A DNA stretch of 64,000 nt from Williamsia muralis NBRC 105860 (GCF_001598915.1 NZ_BDAP01000001.1:372001-436000); one strand, 5' to 3'; shown: positions 1 through 8,651, numbered from the stretch's first letter. Notes: generated by a model from the letters alone, not told the origin. Translations and numbers: made by a program.

Positions 1-79
1 CCGACTCCCAGTAAGGGCGGGTGACGTCATCGACAATCGGTTTCATCCGGCCGGACCCCGCCTGCGTGGTGCCGGTCAT
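1..79 (-). CDS. DUF35 / OB-fold protein, N-terminal fragment (runs off left edge)
   Basis: Only the first 26 codons are present. The start ATG overlaps the stop of the upstream thiolase-like gene (ATGA, 76-79), so the two are translationally coupled. The peptide contains DDVTRPYWES, the short motif found at the start of DUF35 (zinc-ribbon plus OB-fold) proteins just before the ribbon; the ribbon and OB-fold would lie outside the window. Members of this family partner thiolase-like proteins, for example ChsH2 with Ltp2. The gene order thiolase-like then DUF35 is the reverse of the two complete pairs further along. The family call rests on a short peptide. Confidence 0.6.
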   Translation of the reverse strand, partial: MTGTTQAGSGRMKPIVDDVTRPYWES

Positions 80-1221
80 GCCGCCGAACCGAGGATGAGG
101 GCGCTGCCACGGGTGGAGCTGTATCCCGACACCAAGGCGAGCCGGGCATCGTGCACCTGGCGATCGCCTGCCGCGCCCCGTAACTGCGTCACCGCTTCGG
201 CGACGTTGTTGAGTCCGTGGATATATCCCTCGGACAGCAGGCCGCCATTCGGGTTGATCGGCAATGCGCCGCCCGCCGCGATCTCTCCCGAGCCGGCGTA
301 TTCGCCTCCGAGACCCTTGTCGCAGAACCCGAAGTCCTCGATCTGACACAGGACCGAATAGGTGAACGCGTCGTATAGGCACGCCACGTCGATGTCGGCC
401 GGACCCACCCCGGCCCGTTCGAACAACTGGTCACGCAGCCAGACCGGGAACATGGCCGTCACGTCCGGATATTTTTCGTAGGGAACCACCGAATGCGGCC
501 CGGCTCCGTATGCCCAGGAACGGATCTCGACTACCGGCCGCCGCTCCGAACCTGTTGGCAAGGCGACGACGATCGCGACGGCGCCGTCGGTCTCGAGGCA
601 GCAGTCGAGCAGGTGCAGGGGCTCGGCGATCGGGCGGCAACCGAGGTAGTCGTCCATCGTCATCGGACGCCCGTTCATCACGGCATTCGGATTGTGTTGC
701 GCGTTCTCGCGCAGCGTCACCGCAATGGCCCCGAGGTGCTCGCGGGTGGTTCCGTACTCCGCCATGTGCCGGGCGGTGGCCATGGCGGCGACCTCCACCG
801 GTGCCGCGTAGCCGTACGGAGCCATGAACTGCCGGTATCCGGCCGCAGATCCAGTGCCGTAGTCGCCCATCCGCACTCCGGACGCGCCGTTCATGGCGCG
901 GTAGATCAGGACGTGTGAGGCGCGCCCGTCGGCCACCACGTCCGCTGCTGTGCCGATGAGCGCACACAACTCGGATCCGCCGCCGACCACCGCCTGTGAC
1001 CAGGTCAATGGTCCGGTGCCCAGGTCGGATGCCACTTCGGAAGGCGCTGCGGTGTCGTTGTCGTGGTAGGTCGCGACCGCATCGACGTCGTCCACCGTGA
1101 TACCGGCATCGGCGATGGCGGCCAGTGCCGCCTCGGTGGCCAATTGCAGAACCGTTCGACCGGATCTGCGCGAGAACGCGGTCCGGCCGACACCTGCGAT
1201 GACCGGGATGCCGCTGGTCAA
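76..1221 (-). CDS. Thiolase-like lipid-transfer (Ltp/SCPx-type) protein
   Basis: This 381-aa protein of the thiolase superfamily starts at TTG (reads MTSGIPVIAGVGRTAFSRRS). It has the family N-terminal Rossmann-like strand, the NxDxxMNGRPMT-like central region and the C-terminal NPNGGLLSEGYIHG motif carrying the conserved His. The usual nucleophile motif with Cys (CxSG) is replaced around residue 85 by a GGGSELCAL sequence, as in the Ltp branch that includes retro-aldolases such as Ltp2. A carbon-carbon lyase on a CoA-ester side chain is therefore as likely as thiolysis. It lies 37 nt downstream of a classical thiolase and overlaps a DUF35 gene, its probable partner. Substrate unknown. Confidence 0.8.
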   Translation of the reverse strand: MTSGIPVIAGVGRTAFSRRSGRTVLQLATEAALAAIADAGITVDDVDAVATYHDNDTAAPSEVASDLGTGPLTWSQAVVGGGSELCALIGTAADVVADGRASHVLIYRAMNGASGVRMGDYGTGSAAGYRQFMAPYGYAAPVEVAAMATARHMAEYGTTREHLGAIAVTLRENAQHNPNAVMNGRPMTMDDYLGCRPIAEPLHLLDCCLETDGAVAIVVALPTGSERRPVVEIRSWAYGAGPHSVVPYEKYPDVTAMFPVWLRDQLFERAGVGPADIDVACLYDAFTYSVLCQIEDFGFCDKGLGGEYAGSGEIAAGGALPINPNGGLLSEGYIHGLNNVAEAVTQLRGAAGDRQVHDARLALVSGYSSTRGSALILGSAA

Positions 1222-1258
1222 GTTCCCGTTTCGGCAGCCTGCGCCGAGATGGCGTCCA

Positions 1259-2428
1259 CTAGAGGCGCTCGAAGATGGTGGCGTTGGCGGTACCGCCGCC
1301 CTCGCACATCGACTGCAGGCCGTACCTGCCGCCCGTGCGCTGCAGGTAAGCCAGCAATGTCGTGGTCAGGCGAGTGCCCGACGCCCCGAGTGGGTGGCCG
1401 AGTGCGACCGCGCCGCCCGCCGGATTGAGCTTGGCGTCGGCGGCCCCGGTTTCGATCTGCCAGGCCAGCGGTACCGGTGCGAACGCCTCGTTGATCTCGA
1501 ACGCGTCGATGTCGTCGATGGTGAGCCCGGATCGTTTGAGAGCCAACGCTGTTGCCGGAATGGGCCCGGTCAGCATCTTGACCGGATCGTCCCCGGTGAC
1601 CACTGCGGTGTGCACCCGTGCGATGGGCGTGAGTCCGAGTGATGCGGCCTTCTCCGAGGTCATGACCAGGACGGCCGACGCGCCGTCGGAGATCTGCGAC
1701 GCGTTGCCGGCGCTGATCACGCCACCGTCGAGGAACGGGGTCTTGAGCGTTCCGAGTTTCTCGACGGTTGATCCCGGCCGGATGCCCTCGTCACGGCTGA
1801 TCACGTCCTCGCCCACCGTGATCGGGACGATTTCCGCATCGAAGTCGCCGTTCTTCTGCGCTGCCGCCGCTCGCTCGTGAGAACGCACGGCGTACTCATC
1901 AACCTGTTGACGGGACAGTTTCCACTCGCGGGCGATCTGCTCGGCGCCGGCGCCTTGGTTGAAGGAACCGAAGAATCCGGGACCGGTGAGTTCCTCGGCG
2001 TACCGATCGACGGCCGGCCCACCGGACCTGCCGGCACCTTCGACCGCGGTGGCGCCCATCGGAATCGCAGACATCATCTCCACACCGCCGGCGACGATGA
2101 CGTCGGCCTGGCCCGAGATGACCGTTGCGGCCGCGGTAGAGATCGCCTGCTGCGACGATCCGCACTGGCGATCGATCGTGAATCCGGGAACGTGTTCGGG
2201 CCAGCCTGCCGCCAGAACGGCCATTCGCCCGACATTGCCGGACTGCTGCCCCACGCTGAGCACATTGCCCCAGTGCACATCTTCCACCAGATCGGCCGAT
2301 ATCCCGGCCCGCTCGATCAGCGCGTTCAGTATCTGTGCCGACAACGCCACGGCGTGGACACTCGCCAGGCCGCCGTTGCGCTTGCCGATGGGGGTTCGTG
2401 CGGTTTCGACGATGACGGCATCACGCAT
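1259..2428 (-). CDS. Acetyl-CoA acyltransferase (thiolase, FadA type)
   Basis: A 389-aa classical degradative or biosynthetic thiolase, full length for the family. The nucleophile Cys89 is in DRQCGSSQQA, the conserved His345 in GGAVALGHPLGASG, the second Cys375 in MCEGGGTANATIF, and NEAFAPVPLAW is the usual NEAFA motif. It should cleave a 3-oxoacyl-CoA to a shortened acyl-CoA plus acetyl- or propionyl-CoA. It is first in a minus-strand operon with the Ltp-type and DUF35 genes. A strong inverted repeat lies 41 nt upstream of its start in the divergent promoter region. Confidence 0.92.
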   Translation of the reverse strand: MRDAVIVETARTPIGKRNGGLASVHAVALSAQILNALIERAGISADLVEDVHWGNVLSVGQQSGNVGRMAVLAAGWPEHVPGFTIDRQCGSSQQAISTAAATVISGQADVIVAGGVEMMSAIPMGATAVEGAGRSGGPAVDRYAEELTGPGFFGSFNQGAGAEQIAREWKLSRQQVDEYAVRSHERAAAAQKNGDFDAEIVPITVGEDVISRDEGIRPGSTVEKLGTLKTPFLDGGVISAGNASQISDGASAVLVMTSEKAASLGLTPIARVHTAVVTGDDPVKMLTGPIPATALALKRSGLTIDDIDAFEINEAFAPVPLAWQIETGAADAKLNPAGGAVALGHPLGASGTRLTTTLLAYLQRTGGRYGLQSMCEGGGTANATIFERL

Positions 2429-2468
2429 GCTCGTTCCAATCTTCCGGTGAGTATCTTGCTCTCGAGGT

Positions 2469-2495
2469 TATACCGCTAACTAAATTAGCGGTATA
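2469..2495. promoter_or_regulatory. Perfect inverted repeat, likely operator
   Basis: Two perfect 11-bp arms (TATACCGCTAA and its complement) are separated by the 5-bp spacer CTAAA. The site lies between divergent genes for a thiolase (minus) and a TesB thioesterase (plus). Size and symmetry suit a TetR-family dimer site. The core CGCTAACT also occurs at 5241-5255 (reversed) and, as GCTAACT, at 8564-8580. No regulator has been assigned to it. Confidence 0.65.
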
Positions 2496-2611
2496 GCTTT
2501 GGGAAAGGCAACGGATGGTTCGTCCGTGCCGGTCAACCCATGGTCGTGTTCGGTGGCAGTATTCTCCAGTCACCGAACACGCTCAGCAACAACGAGTACT
2601 GGAGTCGACGG

Positions 2612-3481
2612 ATGGCAGAGCAGTACCCAGGTGACGCCTCGGACTCGCCCGTGAGCACGGCTCGCGGAACGGAGAACCTGGCGCTGTTGATCACACTGCT
2701 CGAGCTCGAGCCGCTCGACGTCGACCGGTTCCGCGCGGTCAACGACCTGGCTCTGACCCCGGATCGACTGTTCGGCGGTCTGATCGCGGCGCAGGCGCTG
2801 CACGCCGCGCAGCGCACCGTCCCAGCGGGATTCGGCGTGCACTCCCTGCACACCGCTTTCCTGCGGACGGGCCCCGCCGATGTTCCGCTCACCCTGGTCG
2901 TGCACCGGTCCCGCGATGGCCGCTCCTTTGCCTCTCGGACGGTCACGGTCATCCAATCCGACCAGGTGATCTGCACGCTGACAGCGTCATTCCACGTCCA
3001 GGAACCGAGCGCGGTTCACGAGGCGCTGATGCCCATCGTCCCCGGGCCCGATGCCGACGGCTGGTCCGAGCCGCTCGACGCGGACTGGGGTCCTCAGCTG
3101 GCATTCGAGCACCGGGGACGGGTGGAGAAGGTCGACGGTGCCGTTGTCCGGCGGTACTGGACCCGTCCGGTCGGGGCGGTCCCCGATGATCCCGCGTTGC
3201 GCGCGTGCCTGTTGACCGTGTTGACGGACTTCTGGGCCATGTTGCCTGCCGTAGAATCGATCGGGCTCGACCCGACCGGCCCGACCCAGCACATCTCCCT
3301 CGACCACTCGATCTGGTTTCACCGGTCCGTCCCGCTCGACGAATGGCTCCTGGTCGAGCAGAGGTCGGTTGCCACGGTCAATTCGCGTGGGCTGGTCTTC
3401 GGTTCAGTGTTCACCGCCGACGGTGCGACGATCGCCAGTGTGGCGCAGGAAGCGCTGATTCGTGGACCCCGCGAAGCGTGA
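2612..3481 (+). CDS. Acyl-CoA thioesterase II (TesB-like)
   Basis: This is a double-hotdog thioesterase of the TesB family that hydrolyses acyl-CoA to free acid and CoA. The start at 2612 (MAEQYPGDASD) is preferred over an in-frame ATG at 2540 because GGAG sits 7 nt upstream and the 289-aa product matches the usual family length. Recognisable features are RLFGGLIAAQAL near residue 60, HSLHTAFLRTGPADVP in the first hotdog helix, and the C-terminal SLDHSIWFH block. It may recycle CoA or release dead-end acyl-CoAs from the neighbouring beta-oxidation pathway. A second TesB gene is at 39007-39876. Confidence 0.85.
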   Translation: MAEQYPGDASDSPVSTARGTENLALLITLLELEPLDVDRFRAVNDLALTPDRLFGGLIAAQALHAAQRTVPAGFGVHSLHTAFLRTGPADVPLTLVVHRSRDGRSFASRTVTVIQSDQVICTLTASFHVQEPSAVHEALMPIVPGPDADGWSEPLDADWGPQLAFEHRGRVEKVDGAVVRRYWTRPVGAVPDDPALRACLLTVLTDFWAMLPAVESIGLDPTGPTQHISLDHSIWFHRSVPLDEWLLVEQRSVATVNSRGLVFGSVFTADGATIASVAQEALIRGPREA

Positions 3482-3568
3482 CTCGGCTGGCTGCTCGCAA
3501 CTGATCCAAGGCAGAACATTTGCAAATAGCGAAGATTCGCGTTCACCGGAGGGCTCCGCGAGGCGGAA

Positions 3569-5125
3569 CTACTCCCGAATCGAGTAGGTGGCCCGCAACG
3601 CCTTCTTGTCGATCTTCCCGTTGCTCAAGGTGGGTAGGTCGGGAACAAAATACATCTTGCGGGGGCACTTGTAGCCGGCCAGCCGGGTCTTGACGAAAGT
3701 TCGGATCTCGGTCTCGTCGACGTGTGAGTCCGCAGCCGGCACGATCACCGCGGTCACTGCTTCTCCCCAACGCGGATCAGGTGTCCCGATCACGGCGCAC
3801 TTCTCGATCCCCGGATGCGTGGCGAGCGCGTTCTCGACCTCCAGTGAATAGATGTTCTCCCCGCCGGAGATCACGACGTCCTTCTTGCGATCGACCAGGA
3901 ACAGGAGACCGTCGTCGACCACGCCGATGTCGCCGGTATGGCACTAGCCGTCGCGCAGGACTTCGGCTGTTCGGACACTGTCGTTCCAGTAGCCGCGGAA
4001 CATTGCCTCGCAACGGACCGCGATCTCGCCGGGCTGCCCCGGGGCCGCATCGTCGCCGCTGTCGGTCACGATGCGCACCCGGGTACCCGGGAACGGATAG
4101 CCCACCGAGCGCAGCCGACGCGCGTCCGCGTGCGTATCGGCGGCCCGGTGCAGCTCTGGTGGTAGCCCTGAGGTGATGACCTCGGTCTGTCCGTACAGGT
4201 TCACGAAGTTGACGTTCGGCATGGTCTCGAGGGCGGCGGCAAGCGCGGTGCTGGTGATCGGTGCAGCCGAATAGACCACCGTGCGAACAGTCTTCAACGT
4301 CGCGGCATCGTGTCGCGCAGCGGCGACGACCTCGGCCAGCATGGTCGGCGCCAGGTGCAGAACGGTGATCTGTTCGTCGGCAGCGGTGGCCAGGACATGT
4401 GCCGGATCGAAAGCTTCATGAAGGACGGCACTGCCACCGCGTGCGTGGATGCCCAGCGCCATCGCCATTGCTCCGACATGGAACATCGGCATACACAACA
4501 GGATCTTGTCCGTCGATCCCGATCGCATCTCACCGTTCATGGTGAGGGCGAGGCGGTGCATCTCGTGCTGCCCGAGTATGCAGCCCTTCGGCTTTCCCGT
4601 GGTGCCACTTGTGTAGATGAGGCACGCGATGTCGTCGGGACGCGCCTCGTAGGGTGGTTCTTCGGCGAGTTCGGCCAAAAGTGTGTCGAGGTTCAGCACC
4701 TCAGAGGTCGCCGGACGATCCGGCGCACCCATCCGGACGAACAGCTCCACCTCCGGGAGTTCCTGTCGGACGTCGGCGATCATGTCCTCGTATTCGGCAC
4801 CGTAGAACAGGACCCGAGGCGCGGCGTCCGCCACGATGTTCACGATCTCGGGAGCGGCCAGCCGGAAATTGATGGTGGCCACCACGATTCCGCTCAACTG
4901 TCCTGCGGCCAGCACTCGCGCAAAATCAAGGGTGTTGCGATCGAGAACCGCGATGCGATCCTGTCGCCGGATTCCGCGGGCCCTGAGCGCAGTGGCGATG
5001 GTCGCCGCATCGATACGAAGCCTGCCATGGGTGAGCACCGAGCCTGCCGATACGTACGCAGGCTGGTCCGGGAACCGAATTGCGTTGTCGGAGAGGGTCT
5101 GTCCGAGTGTCGAATCGGGTGACAT
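3569..5125 (-). pseudogene. Acyl-CoA synthetase (AMP-ligase) interrupted by one amber codon
   Basis: The frame encodes a full-length class I adenylate-forming enzyme of about 518 residues. CLIYTSGTTGKPKG (P-loop), the NLYGQTEV motif and the C-terminal VDRKKDVVISGGENIY and NGKIDK (catalytic Lys) motifs are all present. A single TAG at 3944-3946 interrupts it between LRDG and CHTGDIG, where the family normally has Trp or Tyr; a TGG-to-TAG change explains it. Both sides stay in the same frame, so nothing else is broken. It could be a recent nonsense mutation, a sequencing error or, less likely, readthrough. The truncated 393-aa product would lack the C-terminal catalytic domain. Confidence 0.85.
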
Positions 5126-5217
5126 GGTGTTCTTTCGTCAGTCCGCGACTTCAGACGCAGAAGCGATGCCGGTGTGAGACATCTGTGGAATGCCCGGACC
5201 GGCGCGGTTGCGGGATG

Positions 5218-5233
5218 TTGACGAAACTGTCAA
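5218..5233. promoter_or_regulatory. TTGAC-N6-GTCAA operator-like site
   Basis: The sequence is TTGACGAAACTGTCAA, a perfect 5-bp dyad with a 6-bp spacer, in the divergent promoter region between the broken ligase and the isochorismatase-like gene. It matches four other sites at 8652, 8763, 11265 and 11354, two of which lie directly upstream of the TetR gene ending at 10538. Confidence 0.6.
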
Positions 5234-5240
5234 AAACCCA

Positions 5241-5255
5241 TAGCTTAAGTTAGCG
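5241..5255. promoter_or_regulatory. Copy of the CGCTAACT element
   Basis: On the minus strand this reads CGCTAACTTAAGCTA. It matches the left half and centre of the perfect inverted repeat at 2469-2495. It is 8 bp from the TTGAC-N6-GTCAA site, so the promoter may take two regulators. Confidence 0.4.
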
Positions 5256-5342
5256 TCGGCACCGCCTGCAGTCAATGACGCGTGGAGTCATTGGCGCCGG
5301 CGAGTCGAAACAGGCGTCGGCACCGAGTGTGAGGACACAACC

Positions 5343-5978
5343 ATGGGATCGCGTACCGAGTGGGATCTGGCCGGAACCGCGGTGGTCGCCATCGAGTGTC
5401 AGAACGGCACACTCGGGGACGACGTGGCCATACCCGCGTTGCGTGACGCCGCGGGAGATCTTGTCGATCGCATCGACGAGGTGCTGCAGGCCGCGCGCGC
5501 CCACGGCGTCAGAGTGGTGCATGCAATCTACGAAGGAGCGCTCGGCGCAGCCAATCTCGGTACCGAGCCCCTCTGGCGGCATATCGGTCCGGCGTCGGCG
5601 AATTGGACTCCGGGCAGTCTTCCGACCCAGGTGCTGCCCCGCCTGCTCGACCCGGCCGACGTCGTATCGCCGCGCCACCACGGCCTGTCGCCGGTCCAGG
5701 GCACCGAGCTGCTCCCTCTGCTCAAGAATTTCGGTATTCACACGGTGGTGCTCGTGGGTGTATCGGTGAACGTTGCCGTCCTGGTCACTGCGGCCGCCGC
5801 GGCCGGTGAGGGTTTCCATGTCGTGGTGGCGCGTGATGCGGTACGTGGCGTCCCGCCCGAGTATGGCGAGATGGTCCTGGAGAACTCGATCCGCCAGGTC
5901 GCCCGGATTGCCCGGTCCACTGATCTGGCTTCGCAGTGGCAGGCTGCTGCAGCCAACGCACAGGTCGCGGCACGCTGA
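5343..5978 (+). CDS. Isochorismatase-fold protein lacking the usual catalytic residues
   Basis: A 211-aa protein with the isochorismatase/cysteine hydrolase fold, starting VVAIECQNGTLG and containing LVGVSVNVAVLVTAAAAAGEGF. In active members the triad is Asp (first strand), Lys (middle) and Cys in a TNxCV motif. Here the first-strand acid is Glu, the middle position reads SPRHHG with no Lys, and the Cys position is Ala (VNVAV). It may act by a different mechanism, bind a ligand, or serve as a non-catalytic partner. It begins a plus-strand run with an SDR, a VOC protein and a SnoaL-like protein. Confidence 0.75.
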   Translation: MGSRTEWDLAGTAVVAIECQNGTLGDDVAIPALRDAAGDLVDRIDEVLQAARAHGVRVVHAIYEGALGAANLGTEPLWRHIGPASANWTPGSLPTQVLPRLLDPADVVSPRHHGLSPVQGTELLPLLKNFGIHTVVLVGVSVNVAVLVTAAAAAGEGFHVVVARDAVRGVPPEYGEMVLENSIRQVARIARSTDLASQWQAAAANAQVAAR

Positions 5979-6021
5979 GAAGGCCGTCGACCCTCACCCC
6001 CAATTGGAACCGAGGACACCC

Positions 6022-6876
6022 ATGACTTTTGACAAGTCCGTAGATCTGAGCGGCCGGACCGCCTTCGTCACCGGCGACAGTCGAGGTATCGGCGCGGCCA
6101 TCGCGCGCGCTTTCTCCGACGCCGGCGCGGCAGTGGTGTTGTTCGCGAAATCAGGTTCGACGCATGCCACCTTGCCGGGAACGGTGTACAGCGTCGCCGA
6201 GGAGATCGAGCGGGCCGGTGGCCGCGCATTGGCCATCCCGGGGGACCTCCGCAGCGACGCGGACGTCGAATCGGCCATCGCCCGGACAGCGGAGGTCTTC
6301 GGGGGCCTCGACATCGTTGTCAACAACGCTGCCGCCTTCGACACGACCCCCACATCCAAGGTATCGATGAAGCGCTACGACCTCCTGCAGGCCATCAATG
6401 CCCGAGGGAGCTTCGCGGTGTCCCGGGCGGCCATCCCGTACCTCATACAATCGCCGGCGGGGCACGTTCTCTCCATTTCTCCGCCGCTCGACCTCGAACC
6501 GAAATGGCTTGGCGCGCACCTGGCTTACACGACATCGAAGTACGCCGTCAGCCTTGCGACGCTAGGGCTCGCGGCAGAACTCGCCGATTCGGGTGTCGCG
6601 GCCAACTCGCTGTGGCCGGCAACGGCGGTCGCCACCGAGGCCATCCGCTCGATCCTCGGCGAAGAAGTCGCCGAACAGAAGGCCCGTTCGGTCCACATCA
6701 TGGCCGATGCGGCGCTGGCCGTCGTGCTCCGGGACCCGCGGACGTGTTCGGGCAATCTCTTCACCGACGAGCAGGTACTCGCGGCCGAGGGCAAAACGGA
6801 TCTGTCCGAGTACAGCGTGGGTGAGGGCGAATCCCGCAGCTTCTTTGTCGCCGACTCGGCTGAGGTGAGCGCGTGA
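6022..6876 (+). CDS. Short-chain dehydrogenase, HSDL2-like
   Basis: A 284-aa NAD(P)-dependent SDR; the start at 6022 follows GAGG in CCGAGGACACCC. It has TGDSRGIG for cofactor binding near residue 17, NNAA near 105, and a YTTSK active-site motif. The segment SISPPLDLEPKW together with NSLWPATAVATEA resembles the hydroxysteroid-dehydrogenase-like-2 branch, often linked to peroxisomal or bacterial fatty acyl metabolism. Its stop overlaps the next GTG by 4 nt (GTGA), so expression is coupled to the VOC protein. Confidence 0.8.
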   Translation: MTFDKSVDLSGRTAFVTGDSRGIGAAIARAFSDAGAAVVLFAKSGSTHATLPGTVYSVAEEIERAGGRALAIPGDLRSDADVESAIARTAEVFGGLDIVVNNAAAFDTTPTSKVSMKRYDLLQAINARGSFAVSRAAIPYLIQSPAGHVLSISPPLDLEPKWLGAHLAYTTSKYAVSLATLGLAAELADSGVAANSLWPATAVATEAIRSILGEEVAEQKARSVHIMADAALAVVLRDPRTCSGNLFTDEQVLAAEGKTDLSEYSVGEGESRSFFVADSAEVSA

Positions 6877-7796
6877 ACACGGTCGCGGCGGCCTGCACGG
6901 AATCACCGCGGGCCGAGTATGCCCATTCGGTGATGCACTGCAATCTCAACAGCGCCGACGTGATCCGTTCGCAGCAGTTCTATGCGGATCTGTTCGCGGT
7001 ACGCGACCGGATGCGGTCGATCAGTGAAGACACCGACGGCCGGTTCATGGGACTGTCCGAACACACCGCGAGCGAGACGGTCTTCCTGTACGACGGACGT
7101 GGACCGAGATCCGCGCCGGCCCTCGAACTGGTGCAATGGCATGATCCCCAGCTCATCCGACGATCCGATCTGGGTGCCGACGCACCGGGTTTCCGGGTGA
7201 TCGGATACCGCGTCAACTCGTTGGCATCCGTTCCTGGTGCCGGAGAAGGCGAATCCGTTGTCGTCCGGGGACGGGCGCGGAAGGCGATTCGAGTCACCGA
7301 CCCCGATGGAGTGAGCGTCGAGATCGTGGAAGTCGCAGCCGCGGAATCAGATCCGCAGACACCGATGCTGAACCACATCCGAATGGTGGTGAGCGATCTG
7401 GAACGCTCGGTGGCCTGGTATTCGACCATCGGATTTGTTGTTCGGCCCGACGTCACCGACGTGACGCGATCGGTACCCGGTGCATCGCTGTACCTGCCGG
7501 AGGATCCGACCTTCTCCTTCGAACTCGAGTGCCCGGTCGAGCAGGTGGAGATCGAGCCGAAGGTCGCCAACACGCAGGGCCTCTACCGCGTCGCAGCTGC
7601 GGTCGAGGATGTCAAGGCCGCCTACACGGCGCTCGCGAAAGCTGATCCGGCCACTCCGGAGCCCGGCTTTGTCCCGATGCCCGACGTGCCGACCGGGGGC
7701 TTCACGGTTCTGTTCCTGTCCGACCCCGACGGGCTCGTCGTCGAATTGGTCGACCGGCCGCGGAACACTGTTCGTCGCCCGCTGCAGCCGCTGTGA
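6873..7796 (+). CDS. Two-domain VOC (glyoxalase/dioxygenase fold) protein
   Basis: A 307-aa protein with two vicinal-oxygen-chelate modules. The first starts VMHCNLNSADVIRSQQFYADLF and ends near TDPDGVSVEIVEV. The second starts LNHIRMVVSDLERSVAWYSTIGF and ends LSDPDGLVVELVDR. Each retains a likely metal-ligand His at its start and Glu at its end. Members include epimerases, lyases and extradiol dioxygenases; the sequence does not settle which. The GTG start overlaps the upstream SDR stop. Alternative roles are a methylmalonyl-CoA-epimerase-like isomerase or a ring-opening dioxygenase. Confidence 0.75.
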   Translation: MNTVAAACTESPRAEYAHSVMHCNLNSADVIRSQQFYADLFAVRDRMRSISEDTDGRFMGLSEHTASETVFLYDGRGPRSAPALELVQWHDPQLIRRSDLGADAPGFRVIGYRVNSLASVPGAGEGESVVVRGRARKAIRVTDPDGVSVEIVEVAAAESDPQTPMLNHIRMVVSDLERSVAWYSTIGFVVRPDVTDVTRSVPGASLYLPEDPTFSFELECPVEQVEIEPKVANTQGLYRVAAAVEDVKAAYTALAKADPATPEPGFVPMPDVPTGGFTVLFLSDPDGLVVELVDRPRNTVRRPLQPL

Positions 7797-7815
7797 TGAA
7801 CCACCGGGCGAAGCC

Positions 7816-8268
7816 ATGATCGAGATGTCGGTCGCCGACCGCGTTGACCTCGACGTCTTGCTCTCGCGGTACACGGGTCTCGGCGACAGCGGCCGCATCG
7901 AAGAGTTCGCGGCGCTGTTCACCGAGGACGGTGTACTCACTGTTGCCGGTCGTCGGTTCGTCGGCCCGGACGAGATTGTCGCCTTCGCCGTGCAGTCCGG
8001 TGCGGCGATGTCCGCCATCACGAGTTTGCTCCCCGGCGCCCATCACGTGTCGTCACGGATGACCGAGCTGGTTTCCGACGATTCTGCGACGTCGCAGAGT
8101 CTGTTCATGTTTGTCGCAACATCCGGTCCCGATCACTGGGGTACCTATCGAGATCACCTGATTCGTACCGGTGATGGGTGGCGATTCGTCTCTCGGAGTG
8201 TACGTTTCACCGGTTTTTCGCCGAGTTCCCGGGTGCGCGGCTATGTGGAATCACTGGCGCGGTCCTGA
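7816..8268 (+). CDS. SnoaL-like / NTF2-fold protein
   Basis: A 150-aa protein, start chosen at 7816 (MIEMSVADRVDLDVLL), 19 nt after the VOC stop. The pattern DLDVLLSRYTGLGDSGRIEEFAALFTEDG and the closing YRDHLIRTGDGWRFVSRSVRF are typical of the NTF2-like superfamily (SnoaL_4 / scytalone dehydratase type), which includes small cyclases, isomerases and dehydratases. No catalytic residues can be assigned by eye. It is last in the plus-strand run that starts at 5343. Confidence 0.75.
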   Translation: MIEMSVADRVDLDVLLSRYTGLGDSGRIEEFAALFTEDGVLTVAGRRFVGPDEIVAFAVQSGAAMSAITSLLPGAHHVSSRMTELVSDDSATSQSLFMFVATSGPDHWGTYRDHLIRTGDGWRFVSRSVRFTGFSPSSRVRGYVESLARS

Positions 8269-8380
8269 ATGCATCTGCCCGGACGGCTGCTGATCTGCGT
8301 TGAGTAGGCGGGGCGGTGCGGTGCGGTGCTCGCTCCGCCAGGGGCGTGCTGGGAGCACACCCTCGGCGGAGCGTTGCACG

Positions 8381-8542
8381 TTATCGCGGACCGGGAGTCG
8401 CGTCGTCGAGCACCTCGGGATCGTCGTTGTCGTCCTCGGGTTGCGGATTCGTCGCGTCCGTCACCGTCTTCTTATCACCGAGGCCCGCTTCTTCGAGACT
8501 TGTCTCGTCCGTGACCTGCTGACTGTTGTCCAACCCTGACAT
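8381..8542 (-). CDS. Small acidic protein (53 aa), unknown function
   Basis: This is a complete small ORF facing away from the DUF35/thiolase pair. The ATG at 8542 has a strong Shine-Dalgarno (GAGGAG, 6 nt upstream). The product starts MSGLDNSQQVTDETSLEEAG and continues through a low-complexity acidic tail rich in Asp, Glu and Pro, ending in TPGPR. It has no Cys, Trp or membrane segment and is probably disordered. It is not Pup: there is no C-terminal GGQ or GGE. A promoter element lies just upstream. The strong ribosome site and biased composition favour a real gene. Confidence 0.6.
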   Translation of the reverse strand: MSGLDNSQQVTDETSLEEAGLGDKKTVTDATNPQPEDDNDDPEVLDDATPGPR

Positions 8543-8563
8543 AGCCGCTCCTCTCGTGTTATG

Positions 8564-8580
8564 AATAGCTAACTATTTAG
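8564..8580. promoter_or_regulatory. AATAG-CTAA-CTATT dyad containing GCTAACT
   Basis: A 14-bp inverted repeat (5-bp arms, 4-bp spacer) followed by TAG, 22 nt upstream of the start of the 53-aa gene. GCTAACTA followed by TTTAG resembles the 2469-2495 palindrome with one base missing from the centre. Confidence 0.35.
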
Positions 8581-8651
8581 ACTGTATCCTTCCGGGTGCG
8601 AGACTGTGCACTTCGCGGCCCCGAATTCGGGAATCGGAGTCGCGCATTGAT

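Noticed and set aside
2540-2611. Upstream in-frame ATG for the TesB thioesterase
   Set aside because: It has no ribosome site and would extend the protein beyond the usual length. GGAG sits correctly before 2612.
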